64,000 bases of DNA, taken from Thalassomonas haliotis. Lineage in GTDB: Bacteria > Pseudomonadota > Gammaproteobacteria > Enterobacterales > Alteromonadaceae. The stretch is taken from contig NZ_CP059693.1 of the NCBI RefSeq assembly GCF_028657945.1, positions 3,224,001 to 3,288,000 of the forward strand, in the 5' to 3' direction. A program made the translations under genes and the position numbers. Of this stretch, positions 23,206-32,657 are shown one piece after another (positions within the stretch are counted from its first letter, which is position 1; every line of letters starts with the position of its first letter). The notes beneath the pieces were generated by a model, which did not search any database, had not been told where the DNA came from, and saw nothing but the letters and a program-made list of their open reading frames with translations.

Positions 23206-24351
23206 TCAATTTTCCCGCTCAACATTCAGCCCCATAATTTCAAAAATATTCAATTGCCCGCCCTTGGCCAAAAACAGTTCCTGATAGAGATCCGGTGCCG
23301 ATTTTTCCCCCCATTCACAGGCTGTATATACCAGGTAAGGCACCGGGCTGTGGGGATCATCCTGCATCAAAAATTCCGCCGCCTTGCGCAGGCAAATAAA
23401 GGCATCGCTGCGGTCCCGGATCGGACCATCTCCTGAGCCGCTGCCACCGGGTTTGCCGGTATCACTTTGCCCGGCTCCAGCATCGCCGGTATCCCCCTCC
23501 CCTTTACCGGCAGCCACTAGCTCTTTTTCCTGCTCCCGGGCCAGGGGTATGCCACGGCGTGCCAGTTCTTTGCTGAGCATGTCATCAATCTGGCGCAGCA
23601 ATTCACCGATATCGCTCAAATTGGGGCTGTCATTGCCGCAGCAGTTATCCAGCCAGTCCTGCAACTGGTTTAATGCCAACAAGCCATCTTCAAGCTGATA
23701 AACCCGTTTAAGCAATTCATCCGGCGACGTGGCCGCCAGGCGCTGTTTAATGCTTTGCGGGGTTGGTCCGTCCCATTGCGTGTCGACCTGTTGCTGGTTT
23801 TTTAACTTGTCGTAGTGGCAGGCACTTTCCCAGTCGTTCCAGCAATATTCTTCACCGTCGAGCTGAGCCTGGGTAATGGGGATTAGCCCTAATACCGGCA
23901 GGAGCTTTTTATTGAGCCAGTTTAAGGTGTTGGTACGATATTCTATATCGCCATCCACCATTTCCGGGTGCATGTTTGGCCAGTACCTTTCACATAATTC
24001 CTTTATCAGCAAAGCTGCCGGTGCGATACCGGCAAAGCCGTCAATATGAATACTGGCTTCAAATAACCACACGCCAAGCTGCAGGTCTTTGCTTTTTTGC
24101 GCCAGGGCTTCCAGGGCGAGTTCTTTTACCTTTTGCCAGTCGGCGGTTTTTAATTCATGGGTCCATACCCCCATGGGCAGTGTCGGATCATCGGCTTCAC
24201 GGGCCTGTTTGATATTAAAGTACACCCCGTTATGGCGCACCGACTCGCCTACCTGCTCCTTGCCTATGGGCGCCAGTAGCTCGCTCAGGGTATAGCCGTA
24301 ATAATGCTGGATATATTCATCGGGGGATTGCTCTGCTGTCGCTAATCTCAT
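23206..24351 (-). CDS. tssA: Type VI secretion protein TssA (ImpA_N domain)
   Basis: A 381-residue protein with the N-terminal ImpA domain (LLAPIGKEQVGESVRHNGVY, then DWQKVKELALEALAQKSKDL, and WLFEASIHIDGFAGIAPAAL). TssA caps or primes assembly of the T6SS tail at the baseplate. A low-complexity Gly/Asp/Ser linker (about 288-315, GEGDTGDAGAGQSDTGKPGG) separates it from a conserved C-terminal part (HSPVPYLVYTACEWGE). It is the last gene of the T6SS operon, about 30 bases after tssM. Confidence 0.9.
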   Translation of the reverse strand: MRLATAEQSPDEYIQHYYGYTLSELLAPIGKEQVGESVRHNGVYFNIKQAREADDPTLPMGVWTHELKTADWQKVKELALEALAQKSKDLQLGVWLFEASIHIDGFAGIAPAALLIKELCERYWPNMHPEMVDGDIEYRTNTLNWLNKKLLPVLGLIPITQAQLDGEEYCWNDWESACHYDKLKNQQQVDTQWDGPTPQSIKQRLAATSPDELLKRVYQLEDGLLALNQLQDWLDNCCGNDSPNLSDIGELLRQIDDMLSKELARRGIPLAREQEKELVAAGKGEGDTGDAGAGQSDTGKPGGSGSGDGPIRDRSDAFICLRKAAEFLMQDDPHSPVPYLVYTACEWGEKSAPDLYQELFLAKGGQLNIFEIMGLNVEREN

Positions 24352-24383
24352 CTTGGCACCATTTTCCTTCGTTCACCGGCTTG

Positions 24384-27300
24384 TTAATCATTAAAGCCCG
24401 GGGCATAGGCAGGTAACACACCCGGCAAAGGCAGCTTTTTCGCATCCCCCTGCTTGTCCGTCACCTCTACCCATACCAATAAATTCGAGCGGCTTAAATA
24501 AGCCTGCTTTTGCGTTTGCTTACCCGGCTCAGGCGCTGTTTTTAATTGTACCGGCACTTGAAAAGCCAGCAGGGTTTCGTCCTGACGACTGGCTTTTAAG
24601 CCATTCATGCCTTTACTGGTATACCGGGCCAGCCATTCAAACAAACCCCAGTTGCCCTGGCTATTAAAGCTGGCGCTGAGCTGGCTTTGATCCACCCTTA
24701 AGGGGGGATTTACCCGGCTATCCAAGTCGCCGCTTAACGCGGGCATCAGCGGTTTAAAAGCCGAGCCTGTCGCCCAGCGTAAATCCAGGCTTAACGGCTC
24801 CCCTACCTGCCATAACAGCAAATTTTCACCGTTGGGAAAGCTCGCTTGCTGTTTGCCGCTTTGCAGCCGCCAGTCGATGATTTGATCGCTGCCTTTTGCA
24901 TATTGGGGTAAAGCGGAAAACTCTATGGTCAGCGGCACTTGCCATTGTTTTTGTTTGCTGTTCCAGCTTTGACTGAAAAAGTCACTGACGGTATTCATCT
25001 GACTGATAAATTCCCGCCAGGATGCCGGTAACGGCTCGGTTGAAGTGCGTTTTTTTGCCTTTTGAGCTGACTTGGCCCGGCCGCCTGAAGTTTTGCCATC
25101 TTTAGCCGTGGTTGGTGTACTGTCAGGCCCGGTTGTCGATTTCGTTTGCTGCAGGCTATCCAAAGTGTTCATATCTGCCAGCAGATTTTTCGAGGCCTGG
25201 CGGTAATAGTTAAAGAAGCGCTGCAGCTGTTTGCTGCTGACATCCCGTATGCCCGCCTTGTCAACCGGGCTAAAGGGAAAGCGGCCGGCCAGTTGCTGGT
25301 TGAACCTGTCCCGTATCGCCAGATAACGGTTGATCACTTCCTTATCGCCGGCATCCAGGCATTGTACGCTCACCTGGCGCTGCAATTGAATTCTGCGGGT
25401 AACAAACCAGCCGGTATTAGCTGCCTGGTGGTCAAATGCCGTTTTATCGTAACAGTTGCTTGCGGTTAAACCCGCCAGGGTCTCACTGACAAAATTTTCC
25501 AGCGCCAGCGCCTGGTTATCAGGCTCATTGCGCTGGTAGCGCCCCAGATCGCTTAAGGTATAAAACCAGCGCTGCGCCAGTTTATCGCTTAACCCTGAGC
25601 TGTTTTGTAAAAAACCAATCAACGGCTCGGCATAGTTATAAGCCAAATAACTCAGCCTTTGCCGCTGATTGGTGAGGTAACTGATAATTTGCTTGTCGGT
25701 ATCCAGGTTAAATAAAATACGGGCAAAATCCCGGCTGTCCCAGCGGGGTGTCAGCACAGGTGTGTATAACTGGTTTTCCGCCACCAGTTTTTCCAGCTGC
25801 TCCAATTGCTCCAGAACAAAAGTATGGCTGGCTTGCTGCAAACGTATGGCATTGCCGCTGTCCCCCAATTGTTTGAGCAAACTGTTAATTTGCAGCAGTA
25901 AGCCGCTGACTCCCTTAAAACTGGCCACCGACTTGCCCAATGAAGACTCGGTCGCCGTGGCCTGGTCGGCAATCAGATAACCGGCCGGGGTTTGTTCATA
26001 GGGACGTACCATAGCTTCGCTCAGTAACCGCTCCGTCACCCGTTGCAAACGCCTGTTCAGAGCATTGCTGAAAAATGGCTTTTGCTCCTGGCTAAAGCGG
26101 GAAAGAAAGTCCTGGTAGCTGAGCAGGTTATTAAGCAGCTCCTGCAGGGTACTTTCTTCCCAGGCAACAACAGGTTCGGCCGAGTCCGAAACCGCGTTAT
26201 AACCGGTCTTAACATAAGCCAATGCCTTGGCGGCTGCTATCTGCTCGGCTAATCCTTCTATTGCCGGGGAGAAACTTAACCGGCCCTGGTCATTGGTTGT
26301 AAACAAGGCGCCAAACGGCGGTATATTCAGCGCCGCCAGCTTATGTCGAACCTCCCGATCACAGTGCTTTTCAGAAAAACGATCGACCATGGCCGCCAAA
26401 CGTTTTTTGTCAAAACCCACCGCCACCAGCTCCTGGCGCAACCGGCCCATTAGCTGGTAAACATCGCCGCAGGGACTGGTAAAGGCGGTGGCTGATAGCC
26501 AGTCTTTTTGGGTTCTGGCAAGCCAGCGCTGAAATTCATCGATATTTTCCACCAGTCGTGACGGCGGTAGTGCTTTATCCGCAGGCAGCAGCTGAATTTT
26601 TTCACTGATCAGCTGCAATTTCACCAAAGGCACGTCCTGGGTATATTCGGCCAACTCGGTATGTAAATTCTCGGTCAGGTAATCCAGGTGGCTGAGTAAC
26701 TTGTCCTGACTGATCAGGCTCTGATTGTCTTCATCCCAGTCGACATTATAATTGAGCAAAACCAGAGCACCGGTGAGCAAACTGGCGTCGGTATCCACCG
26801 CCTCGGGCACCGGCCGGTCATAAAGATAGTTCAGCAAAGTTTTGAGTTTTTTGCCGACTCCGCGGGGGTTATTGATAGGCTCAGCCAGCGCGAGAAAATG
26901 CTCGCGGTTGAGTTGATATTGCTGCAACAGGTGGCTGAAGGTTTTAATATCCTCTATGGCCCCCTGGTAATTCTGTTCGGCATCTTTTTTTTCTGTTTCC
27001 AGCCCTAAGGTCTGCGCCCTGATTTTCAAGCGGCATTCCAGGCTGACAAACAGGGTTTTCTGAAACAATTCATTGGCCACCAGTTTTTGCTCTTTATGGG
27101 CCTGAATATGGAGCCAGGACAGGGGCAGTGACATCAGCAGCGGTCGTTCGCTGATCTGGGTAAGATCGCTTAACATCCGGTAGGTGTCCAGGCCTTCCCC
27201 GGTGCAGTCTTGCCGGGCGCTCACCAGGGCGCGCAATTTGCCCTGCACCACTTCGGTATAAAAATTAAGGCGGATGCCGTCAAAGGTCATCAGCAGAGTC

Positions 27301-28802
27301 AATAATACGGCGGCTGCCATCGACCCCAGTTGAAAACGGCGCAGGGTTTTCTGGGTGGAAAAATACCTTTGCTCCAGCGGAAAGGCCAAGTGTTTTTCCG
27401 CGAAAACCTTGCGGTTGACCACGTCATTGACAAAACTGACCTTGTTTTTAAGCGCACCGGTAAAATAAATGCCTCTAAGCGGCAAGGCTTCCTGAAAACT
27501 GTTGCGGGCAAAAGCGCTGCTGATCACCGCCTTTAACGGCTTAAACAAGCCGCAAAAATTATGGCGGAACAGCATAAAGCGGTCGATATCGCCAATTTCC
27601 TGGCCGCTGGCAGCCACCTGCAACTGGGCCGCCTGCAGGTTTTCCAGTACCTGGTGAAAAGCCTCTTTGAGCCAGTCTTTGCTAAAGGCATGGTCGAGCC
27701 GGTACGGGTTAGACCAGCCGATCATTTCATCCCGTCTTTGTAGCGGTTGTGCCTGCCAAAAGGCGTCAAAGCCTTCAATGCCGTCACACTGGGTAACAAC
27801 CAGGTAAACCGGCAGCACAAAGCCGGTTTGCTTTTGTACCTGCCATAACTGCTGGAAGAGGTCTTCTCCCAGAGCCAGCAAGGTTGCCGGCTCGCGGCAT
27901 TTCATCAGGCTTTTCGCGGATACCGTTAAAATAATGCCGTCAACCGGTCTTTCCGGGCGGTACCAGTGGAGCAGTTCGATCAGGTAACTGAAACGTTTGT
28001 TTCTCTGCTGCGGGCTCAGTTCGGCCTCATGAAAGGCCGGGGTTTCCTGGTCCAGGGCATCGTCCAGTCCGTCGCTGTTTCCCGGGGACTTATTGTCCTG
28101 ATCTATCACAACGGCATGATCAAAAAAGTGCCAGCCGCTGCCGGGATCTTTTAGTTTTTTCTCTCTTGGCTGCAGCTGGGCGCGTCGCCCCCGGGTAACG
28201 GCTTTGATTAATGCAGTTTTGCCGCTGCCCTGCTCACCAATAAGTAAAAACCAGGGCATGTTATAGCGCCAGTCCCGCTTGGTGGTAAGGTATTTCATGG
28301 CATTGACGGCGCGGCGCACCTGGCCCAGGTGCAGCCATTGCCAGCGAAACTTTTTCCGTTTGGCTTGTTTGAACTTGCCCAGCCACTGGGACAACAGGCG
28401 AAATGGAGCGACGAGCCAGGCAAAAAGTGTTTTAATGCCGGCAACGATTAAAGCAAACAAATATTGCAGTAGCTGGTTGCCGCTTTTCAGCAGCCATAAC
28501 ACCAGCAACAGTGCCAATACCGCCAATAAAATCAATGCCAGCGCCTGCCACAGCGGATCTTGCCAGATAGGCCTGAGCTGCTCCACCATAGGTAACAAGC
28601 GGTCCATCAGCGCCTGTTTAAGCTCCAGAGCCAACAGGCTGAGCTGCGCCAGAAGTGCATTAAACTTTTCCCTGAACTGCTCAATAAACGAACCGGCATC
28701 GGCATCCGCCAATGCCTGCATTGCCGCGCCCGGGTAAGCGCCGAAGTTTGCCGAAATAGCAGTAAAAACTTCACTCAGCCATGACATTAGCCGCCCATCC
28801 AT
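24384..28802 (-). CDS. tssM: Type VI secretion membrane-complex protein TssM (IcmF)
   Basis: A 1472-residue inner-membrane protein with two N-terminal spans (about 85-140), a cytoplasmic NTPase-like domain with Walker A GEQGSGKT (about residue 188), a third span (about 495-515) and a large periplasmic part, which in the family contacts TssJ. The membrane complex TssJLM anchors the T6SS. The length is somewhat larger than the usual 1100-1300 residues; a Ser/Thr/Lys-rich stretch (about 1220-1255, SAQKAKKRTSTEPLPASW) looks like an insertion. It overlaps the 3' end of tssL by 16 bases, so translation is probably coupled. Confidence 0.93.
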   Translation of the reverse strand: MDGRLMSWLSEVFTAISANFGAYPGAAMQALADADAGSFIEQFREKFNALLAQLSLLALELKQALMDRLLPMVEQLRPIWQDPLWQALALILLAVLALLLVLWLLKSGNQLLQYLFALIVAGIKTLFAWLVAPFRLLSQWLGKFKQAKRKKFRWQWLHLGQVRRAVNAMKYLTTKRDWRYNMPWFLLIGEQGSGKTALIKAVTRGRRAQLQPREKKLKDPGSGWHFFDHAVVIDQDNKSPGNSDGLDDALDQETPAFHEAELSPQQRNKRFSYLIELLHWYRPERPVDGIILTVSAKSLMKCREPATLLALGEDLFQQLWQVQKQTGFVLPVYLVVTQCDGIEGFDAFWQAQPLQRRDEMIGWSNPYRLDHAFSKDWLKEAFHQVLENLQAAQLQVAASGQEIGDIDRFMLFRHNFCGLFKPLKAVISSAFARNSFQEALPLRGIYFTGALKNKVSFVNDVVNRKVFAEKHLAFPLEQRYFSTQKTLRRFQLGSMAAAVLLTLLMTFDGIRLNFYTEVVQGKLRALVSARQDCTGEGLDTYRMLSDLTQISERPLLMSLPLSWLHIQAHKEQKLVANELFQKTLFVSLECRLKIRAQTLGLETEKKDAEQNYQGAIEDIKTFSHLLQQYQLNREHFLALAEPINNPRGVGKKLKTLLNYLYDRPVPEAVDTDASLLTGALVLLNYNVDWDEDNQSLISQDKLLSHLDYLTENLHTELAEYTQDVPLVKLQLISEKIQLLPADKALPPSRLVENIDEFQRWLARTQKDWLSATAFTSPCGDVYQLMGRLRQELVAVGFDKKRLAAMVDRFSEKHCDREVRHKLAALNIPPFGALFTTNDQGRLSFSPAIEGLAEQIAAAKALAYVKTGYNAVSDSAEPVVAWEESTLQELLNNLLSYQDFLSRFSQEQKPFFSNALNRRLQRVTERLLSEAMVRPYEQTPAGYLIADQATATESSLGKSVASFKGVSGLLLQINSLLKQLGDSGNAIRLQQASHTFVLEQLEQLEKLVAENQLYTPVLTPRWDSRDFARILFNLDTDKQIISYLTNQRQRLSYLAYNYAEPLIGFLQNSSGLSDKLAQRWFYTLSDLGRYQRNEPDNQALALENFVSETLAGLTASNCYDKTAFDHQAANTGWFVTRRIQLQRQVSVQCLDAGDKEVINRYLAIRDRFNQQLAGRFPFSPVDKAGIRDVSSKQLQRFFNYYRQASKNLLADMNTLDSLQQTKSTTGPDSTPTTAKDGKTSGGRAKSAQKAKKRTSTEPLPASWREFISQMNTVSDFFSQSWNSKQKQWQVPLTIEFSALPQYAKGSDQIIDWRLQSGKQQASFPNGENLLLWQVGEPLSLDLRWATGSAFKPLMPALSGDLDSRVNPPLRVDQSQLSASFNSQGNWGLFEWLARYTSKGMNGLKASRQDETLLAFQVPVQLKTAPEPGKQTQKQAYLSRSNLLVWVEVTDKQGDAKKLPLPGVLPAYAPGFND

Positions 28803-29533
28803 TGGTTAAGGCTCCAGGTCAGGGAATACCACAGGCCCCCCCCGAAAATAAGATAAAATAACAGGCCAAAAGTGATCGCCCGGTACCAGTTGGCCAGGGG
28901 CGCTAATCTTTGCTCCTGCTCCGATATTAATTGCTGCTGGTAGGCTTCTTTACTGATGGCGACACTTTCATCACTTTGCCCGCGGTTGACGATATTAAAC
29001 AATTTTTTGCGGTAATAGGCCTGTTGCTCTTCATCGTCGCGATAAAGGCCGAGAAACCCCAGGCGCAGTACCAAGAGGTATAAGGCGGCCAGCTGCCGCT
29101 CAAGGTCGTCATAATTGCCGTCACTGAGCAATTCGTCCATATGCTGGTATAATACCTCACCGGCAGAGCAGCTTTGATAATGCTGTTGCTCCAGCAGCAC
29201 CTGGTGCCAATGCTCCTTGCCCGGCCAGTCCAGCTCCATGATCAATAATTCGTCCGCCAGCGACACCATGGCAAAACAGGCCTTGTCCAGCATATATAAT
29301 TCCCGATCGGTTAAGGTATAGCGATACTCCAGCTGTTTCCTGTCGATCCACTGTCCCAGCAATAAACTGATGGCAGAGGCGGTTTCACTGTCGCTGGGCA
29401 CCTTATCCAGCTTTAAGATTGCCATGACTTCGTTATTGAGCTGGCCTTCGCGGATCCAGATCTTTATCGTCGCTATTTGCTGGTAAAACTGGCTCATCAA
29501 GGCCACCAGGTTAATCGCTTCAGCTTTCATCAC
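28787..29533 (-). CDS. tssL: Type VI secretion protein TssL (DotU/IcmH)
   Basis: A 248-residue protein with the DotU-like helical cytoplasmic domain (YMLDKACFAMVSLADELLIM, LLEQQHYQSCSAGEVLY, LGFLGLYRDDEEQQ) and one C-terminal membrane span (about 218-240). No OmpA-like peptidoglycan-binding extension is present. It forms the membrane complex with TssM and TssJ. It lies between tssK and tssM. Confidence 0.92.
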   Translation of the reverse strand: MMKAEAINLVALMSQFYQQIATIKIWIREGQLNNEVMAILKLDKVPSDSETASAISLLLGQWIDRKQLEYRYTLTDRELYMLDKACFAMVSLADELLIMELDWPGKEHWHQVLLEQQHYQSCSAGEVLYQHMDELLSDGNYDDLERQLAALYLLVLRLGFLGLYRDDEEQQAYYRKKLFNIVNRGQSDESVAISKEAYQQQLISEQEQRLAPLANWYRAITFGLLFYLIFGGGLWYSLTWSLNQWMGG

Positions 29534-29555
29534 TCAGCCCTTTCCTTGTCTGTTG

Positions 29556-30938
29556 CTATGCTTCATGGGGCAAATGCAATACGATACGTTTAGGTTGAAA
29601 ATCCTTTAATTTACCGTTGGTGCAAGTTAATACCAGGGTCTGGCCGGCCTTGATATAATCCTTATTCTTGCTGATATAGAAAAGTCCGTGGCCGCTGGCA
29701 GCAGTAACACCTGAACTGTCTTCCGGCTCTGGGGATTTGGTTTCAGCCCCCAATACCCGCTTGGTTTTTAAATCATTATGTAAGGTAGACGAGGCAATAC
29801 GGCAGGCTTTGAGCCATTGCTCCTGCTCTGCCAGGCTAGTGTTTTCCCTGGGAACAAGCTCTATCAGCAAATCCCGGCCCGACCAGGCCTTGTCATAAGT
29901 GAGGGTAAAGAAACCATCGCGCGTTTCATCAAAGGCGATGCTGGTGTACTTGAGGTTGACCCGGTTAACCTGGTCGCCGATATAATCCAGTGCAAAGGCA
30001 AGGCTGGGCAAAATATTCTTATGCTCGTACCTGGGCAACTTGGGCGGTATTCCCCCGGGATCGAGTATGCTGATCCCCCCTGCCATGCGTGCCAGCACCT
30101 GGTAGACTTCCCACGGAGAGCTGTCGTCATTGTCGGCGACCAGTTCAAGCTCCGCCAGGTTTTGCACCATAGCGCGGATCCACACGCTGTGCTGCTCGGT
30201 GATCCGGCTGCCCAGCTGCTGCTCGCCGTCTTCTGAAAATCCCGCCAGTTGCCGGGCCTTTTTCCGAAGCGACAGCGCCAGGGCCTGGCACTTGAACTGC
30301 AAAGGTTTACGTGTCTGGGTAAAATCGCTGAAAGTTAAAAAATTATCGCCGCCGATCCCAAAAACCGGCGGACAATATTCAGTGACGGAAAATTGCCCGC
30401 CGTCGACCTGACTGATTTCCAGCAAAGGCAGGGAAATATACTGCTCTTTGACCTGGCTGACCGCCTGCAGCGATAAAATCGGCTGCAGGTATTGCAGGAC
30501 CATTTCGCCGTCACCGGTATTATCGTCTTTGACCGGCTGGCCGTCACTGACATTAAAACGCTGGATATCCGTGCTGTCGCTGGCACTGCCCGGTACGCGG
30601 ATCGGGACGGTCAGATGAATTTTAACCCGGTTATTTTTGGCCAGCGCTTCATTGTCGGCTAAATCAAGCTGCAGCGGCTGATCATGTTTTGCATCAAAGT
30701 CGATATACAGGCCATCGGGCATCACAGCTTTTAAAAAACGGATATCTACCTTGCCTTCAAGCAGCTGGCCTTCATCGAGGGACAAGGCCATAATGCCCCA
30801 GCGGTACTGGGCGATAGACCTCATTTGCAGCTGCTGCTGGGCTTCCCAGTAAAGATGGTTTTGCTGAAAATGCTGCGGCGATAACAGCATGCCTTCATGC
30901 CAACAGATAGACTGCGGGGTACGCGCTTTATGGTTCAT
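29556..30938 (-). CDS. tssK: Type VI secretion baseplate protein TssK
   Basis: A 460-residue protein with the family opening WHEGMLLSPQHFQQNHLYWE, LSLDEGQLLEGKVDIRFLKA, then FGIGGDNFLTFSDFTQTRK and a C-terminal neck domain (GHGLFYISKNKDYIKAGQTL). TssK trimers link the baseplate wedge (TssFGE) to the membrane complex. A short unique stretch (about 400-415, GAETKSPEPEDSSG) may be a linker. The ATG overlaps the tssJ stop codon in ATGA, so the two are translationally coupled. Confidence 0.93.
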   Translation of the reverse strand: MNHKARTPQSICWHEGMLLSPQHFQQNHLYWEAQQQLQMRSIAQYRWGIMALSLDEGQLLEGKVDIRFLKAVMPDGLYIDFDAKHDQPLQLDLADNEALAKNNRVKIHLTVPIRVPGSASDSTDIQRFNVSDGQPVKDDNTGDGEMVLQYLQPILSLQAVSQVKEQYISLPLLEISQVDGGQFSVTEYCPPVFGIGGDNFLTFSDFTQTRKPLQFKCQALALSLRKKARQLAGFSEDGEQQLGSRITEQHSVWIRAMVQNLAELELVADNDDSSPWEVYQVLARMAGGISILDPGGIPPKLPRYEHKNILPSLAFALDYIGDQVNRVNLKYTSIAFDETRDGFFTLTYDKAWSGRDLLIELVPRENTSLAEQEQWLKACRIASSTLHNDLKTKRVLGAETKSPEPEDSSGVTAASGHGLFYISKNKDYIKAGQTLVLTCTNGKLKDFQPKRIVLHLPHEA

Positions 30939-31489
30939 GGGTTCAACTCTTTTAGCTGGTAGGCCGATTTGCCCAAGGTAATTTGTAGTTCATCAAACAA
31001 GGTGAGATCCGCTATCACCTGACCGCTGACATGGATGTAATTGGCAAACATCAGCACCTTAACGGCGTCATCATAACCATCGGGCAGGCTGATGCTGTGT
31101 TTTGCCGTCAGCGGGACAATTTCTACATGGGCCAGGGCCAGTTTCTTATCATACTGGAGCAATAAACCGGCTTTATTGGCGAACCACTCTGGCCCTTTCA
31201 GGTTTTGCAGCACAGGCGTGACGGTCTCGTCAAAAATGAAGACAAAGTCTATCGCAACAGGCACGCTATTATTGCTGCCGGCATCTGAGGTGATACTGAT
31301 GTCGGATAAGGTGGTTTTATCATAGCTGTAAAACGGCACTACCTTGCTCAGCGCCTGATTGATGCTGTTGCAGCCGAGCAGAAACATCTGGCAAGCGCAC
31401 AGCAATATCAGGCAAAGCCCGCGCCGGCAGCGGCAATAAAACGGCGGTAAACCGTTTTGTTTTTTGGTGAACCTTTCCTCAAAATTCAT
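30935..31489 (-). CDS. tssJ: Type VI secretion lipoprotein TssJ
   Basis: A 184-residue lipoprotein: after a basic N-terminus (about 25 residues) comes a hydrophobic segment and the lipobox MFLLGCNS with Cys40. The beta-sandwich then contains IDFVFIFDETVTPVLQNLKG and SISLPDGYDDAVKVLMFANY. TssJ sits in the outer membrane and recruits TssM. The N-terminus is longer than usual; no better start is visible because MNFEERF has a weak site only. It overlaps tssK by four bases. Confidence 0.85.
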   Translation of the reverse strand: MNFEERFTKKQNGLPPFYCRCRRGLCLILLCACQMFLLGCNSINQALSKVVPFYSYDKTTLSDISITSDAGSNNSVPVAIDFVFIFDETVTPVLQNLKGPEWFANKAGLLLQYDKKLALAHVEIVPLTAKHSISLPDGYDDAVKVLMFANYIHVSGQVIADLTLFDELQITLGKSAYQLKELNP

Positions 31490-31607
31490 TGTGTTTTCCG
31501 TCTGCTTTTATTTTTTATATGGGCTTAATTCTATTGAAAAAATATGCCTTCCTGTGCTTCTGCCAGCTGAGCTTTCCCTGGCCTTTATCCGGGTTTTACT
31601 TTTAGCT

Positions 31608-32657
31608 TTAATGCACCAGGTTAAGCATAAAACTGACCCGCCGCTCGCCTGAGGCATTGCCTGTCTCTTTATCGGCTGTTTGGCTTGACAGCCAGGAGCC
31701 AAGCCCTAAAACATTGCTCGCTCGCTTCTCTTTGCTTAATACCGCCGCGCAGCCGATGTTGTGATCGCATACCAGGGTGATCTTACAGTCACAGCGGATA
31801 TCGCAAATCCACTGGACCAGGCGGCGCAACTTGTTATGCTCCAAACCGCCGGGCACCAGCTGGTTTAACCTGTCGGCGGACATAGGACCCAGCACCAGCT
31901 CAAATACCGCCTGCTGATCCCAGATATCCCGTCCCAGGGTGGCTTCTTCCCCGAGACGCTGATTGGCCCGGCCCAGCAAGGTATGATCGCTGCTCTCCAC
32001 CCTTAACCAGCGCCCCTGGAAACATTTCATATCCAGCAGCGGCAGATTAAAGTTAATGTCAAATAACTTGCTCATGGTCGGCAAGGTCATGCGGGTATTG
32101 GCCAGATCCCCCGCCAGGCCAATTAAGGTATCACTGCCCTGGTGATGCAGTTTTTGCTGCTGCTCGCTTAAATGACCGCTTAACGACAATAAAAACCGTC
32201 CGCTTTCCGTTTTTTGCGCTGGCGCCCTGGCCAGGGTGTGATCGGTGCGGGCGCGGATCAAATACCTCAACGCCTGGATGCGGTTATTAAACAAGTCAAT
32301 AAAGGCCTGCATCGCCCCTTTGCCGGCGGCAATATCATCCTGCAACATTTCGACGAAGGCTTCCGGTAAAGGCCCGCCGCAACCGGCGATGTTATAGCGG
32401 CTGCAGATGATCTGTGTTTTTTGCCGCTGATCGTTTTCGGCTTTTGGCTGCCTGACTTCGCGGATCTCTCCCGGCGGGAAGTCCTGCGCGCTGGAGGCAT
32501 TAAAGTCGATATATTGATGGATCAGGCTCAGCAAACGTTCATCCGCCTCGCGCGCAGGCAGCAACAGACGCACCAGCTGGTAGAAGGACCAGTCGGCGTC
32601 TATTTTAGTGTACAAATCGGCTACAGAATAACCTGTTCGCCAATGCGCGCTGGCCAT
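31608..32657 (-). CDS. tssG: Type VI secretion baseplate protein TssG
   Basis: About 349 residues. The ATG at 32657 has an AAGGAG site ten bases before it; a GTG three codons earlier is too close to that site. It has the family landmarks SFYQLVRLLLPAREADERLL, the conserved GCGGPLPEAFVEML loop, and TLLGRANQRLGEEATLGRDI near the C-terminal third. TssG forms the wedge with TssF and TssE. It overlaps tssF by about 35 bases. A 118-base gap separates it from tssJ. Confidence 0.9.
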   Translation of the reverse strand: MASAHWRTGYSVADLYTKIDADWSFYQLVRLLLPAREADERLLSLIHQYIDFNASSAQDFPPGEIREVRQPKAENDQRQKTQIICSRYNIAGCGGPLPEAFVEMLQDDIAAGKGAMQAFIDLFNNRIQALRYLIRARTDHTLARAPAQKTESGRFLLSLSGHLSEQQQKLHHQGSDTLIGLAGDLANTRMTLPTMSKLFDINFNLPLLDMKCFQGRWLRVESSDHTLLGRANQRLGEEATLGRDIWDQQAVFELVLGPMSADRLNQLVPGGLEHNKLRRLVQWICDIRCDCKITLVCDHNIGCAAVLSKEKRASNVLGLGSWLSSQTADKETGNASGERRVSFMLNLVH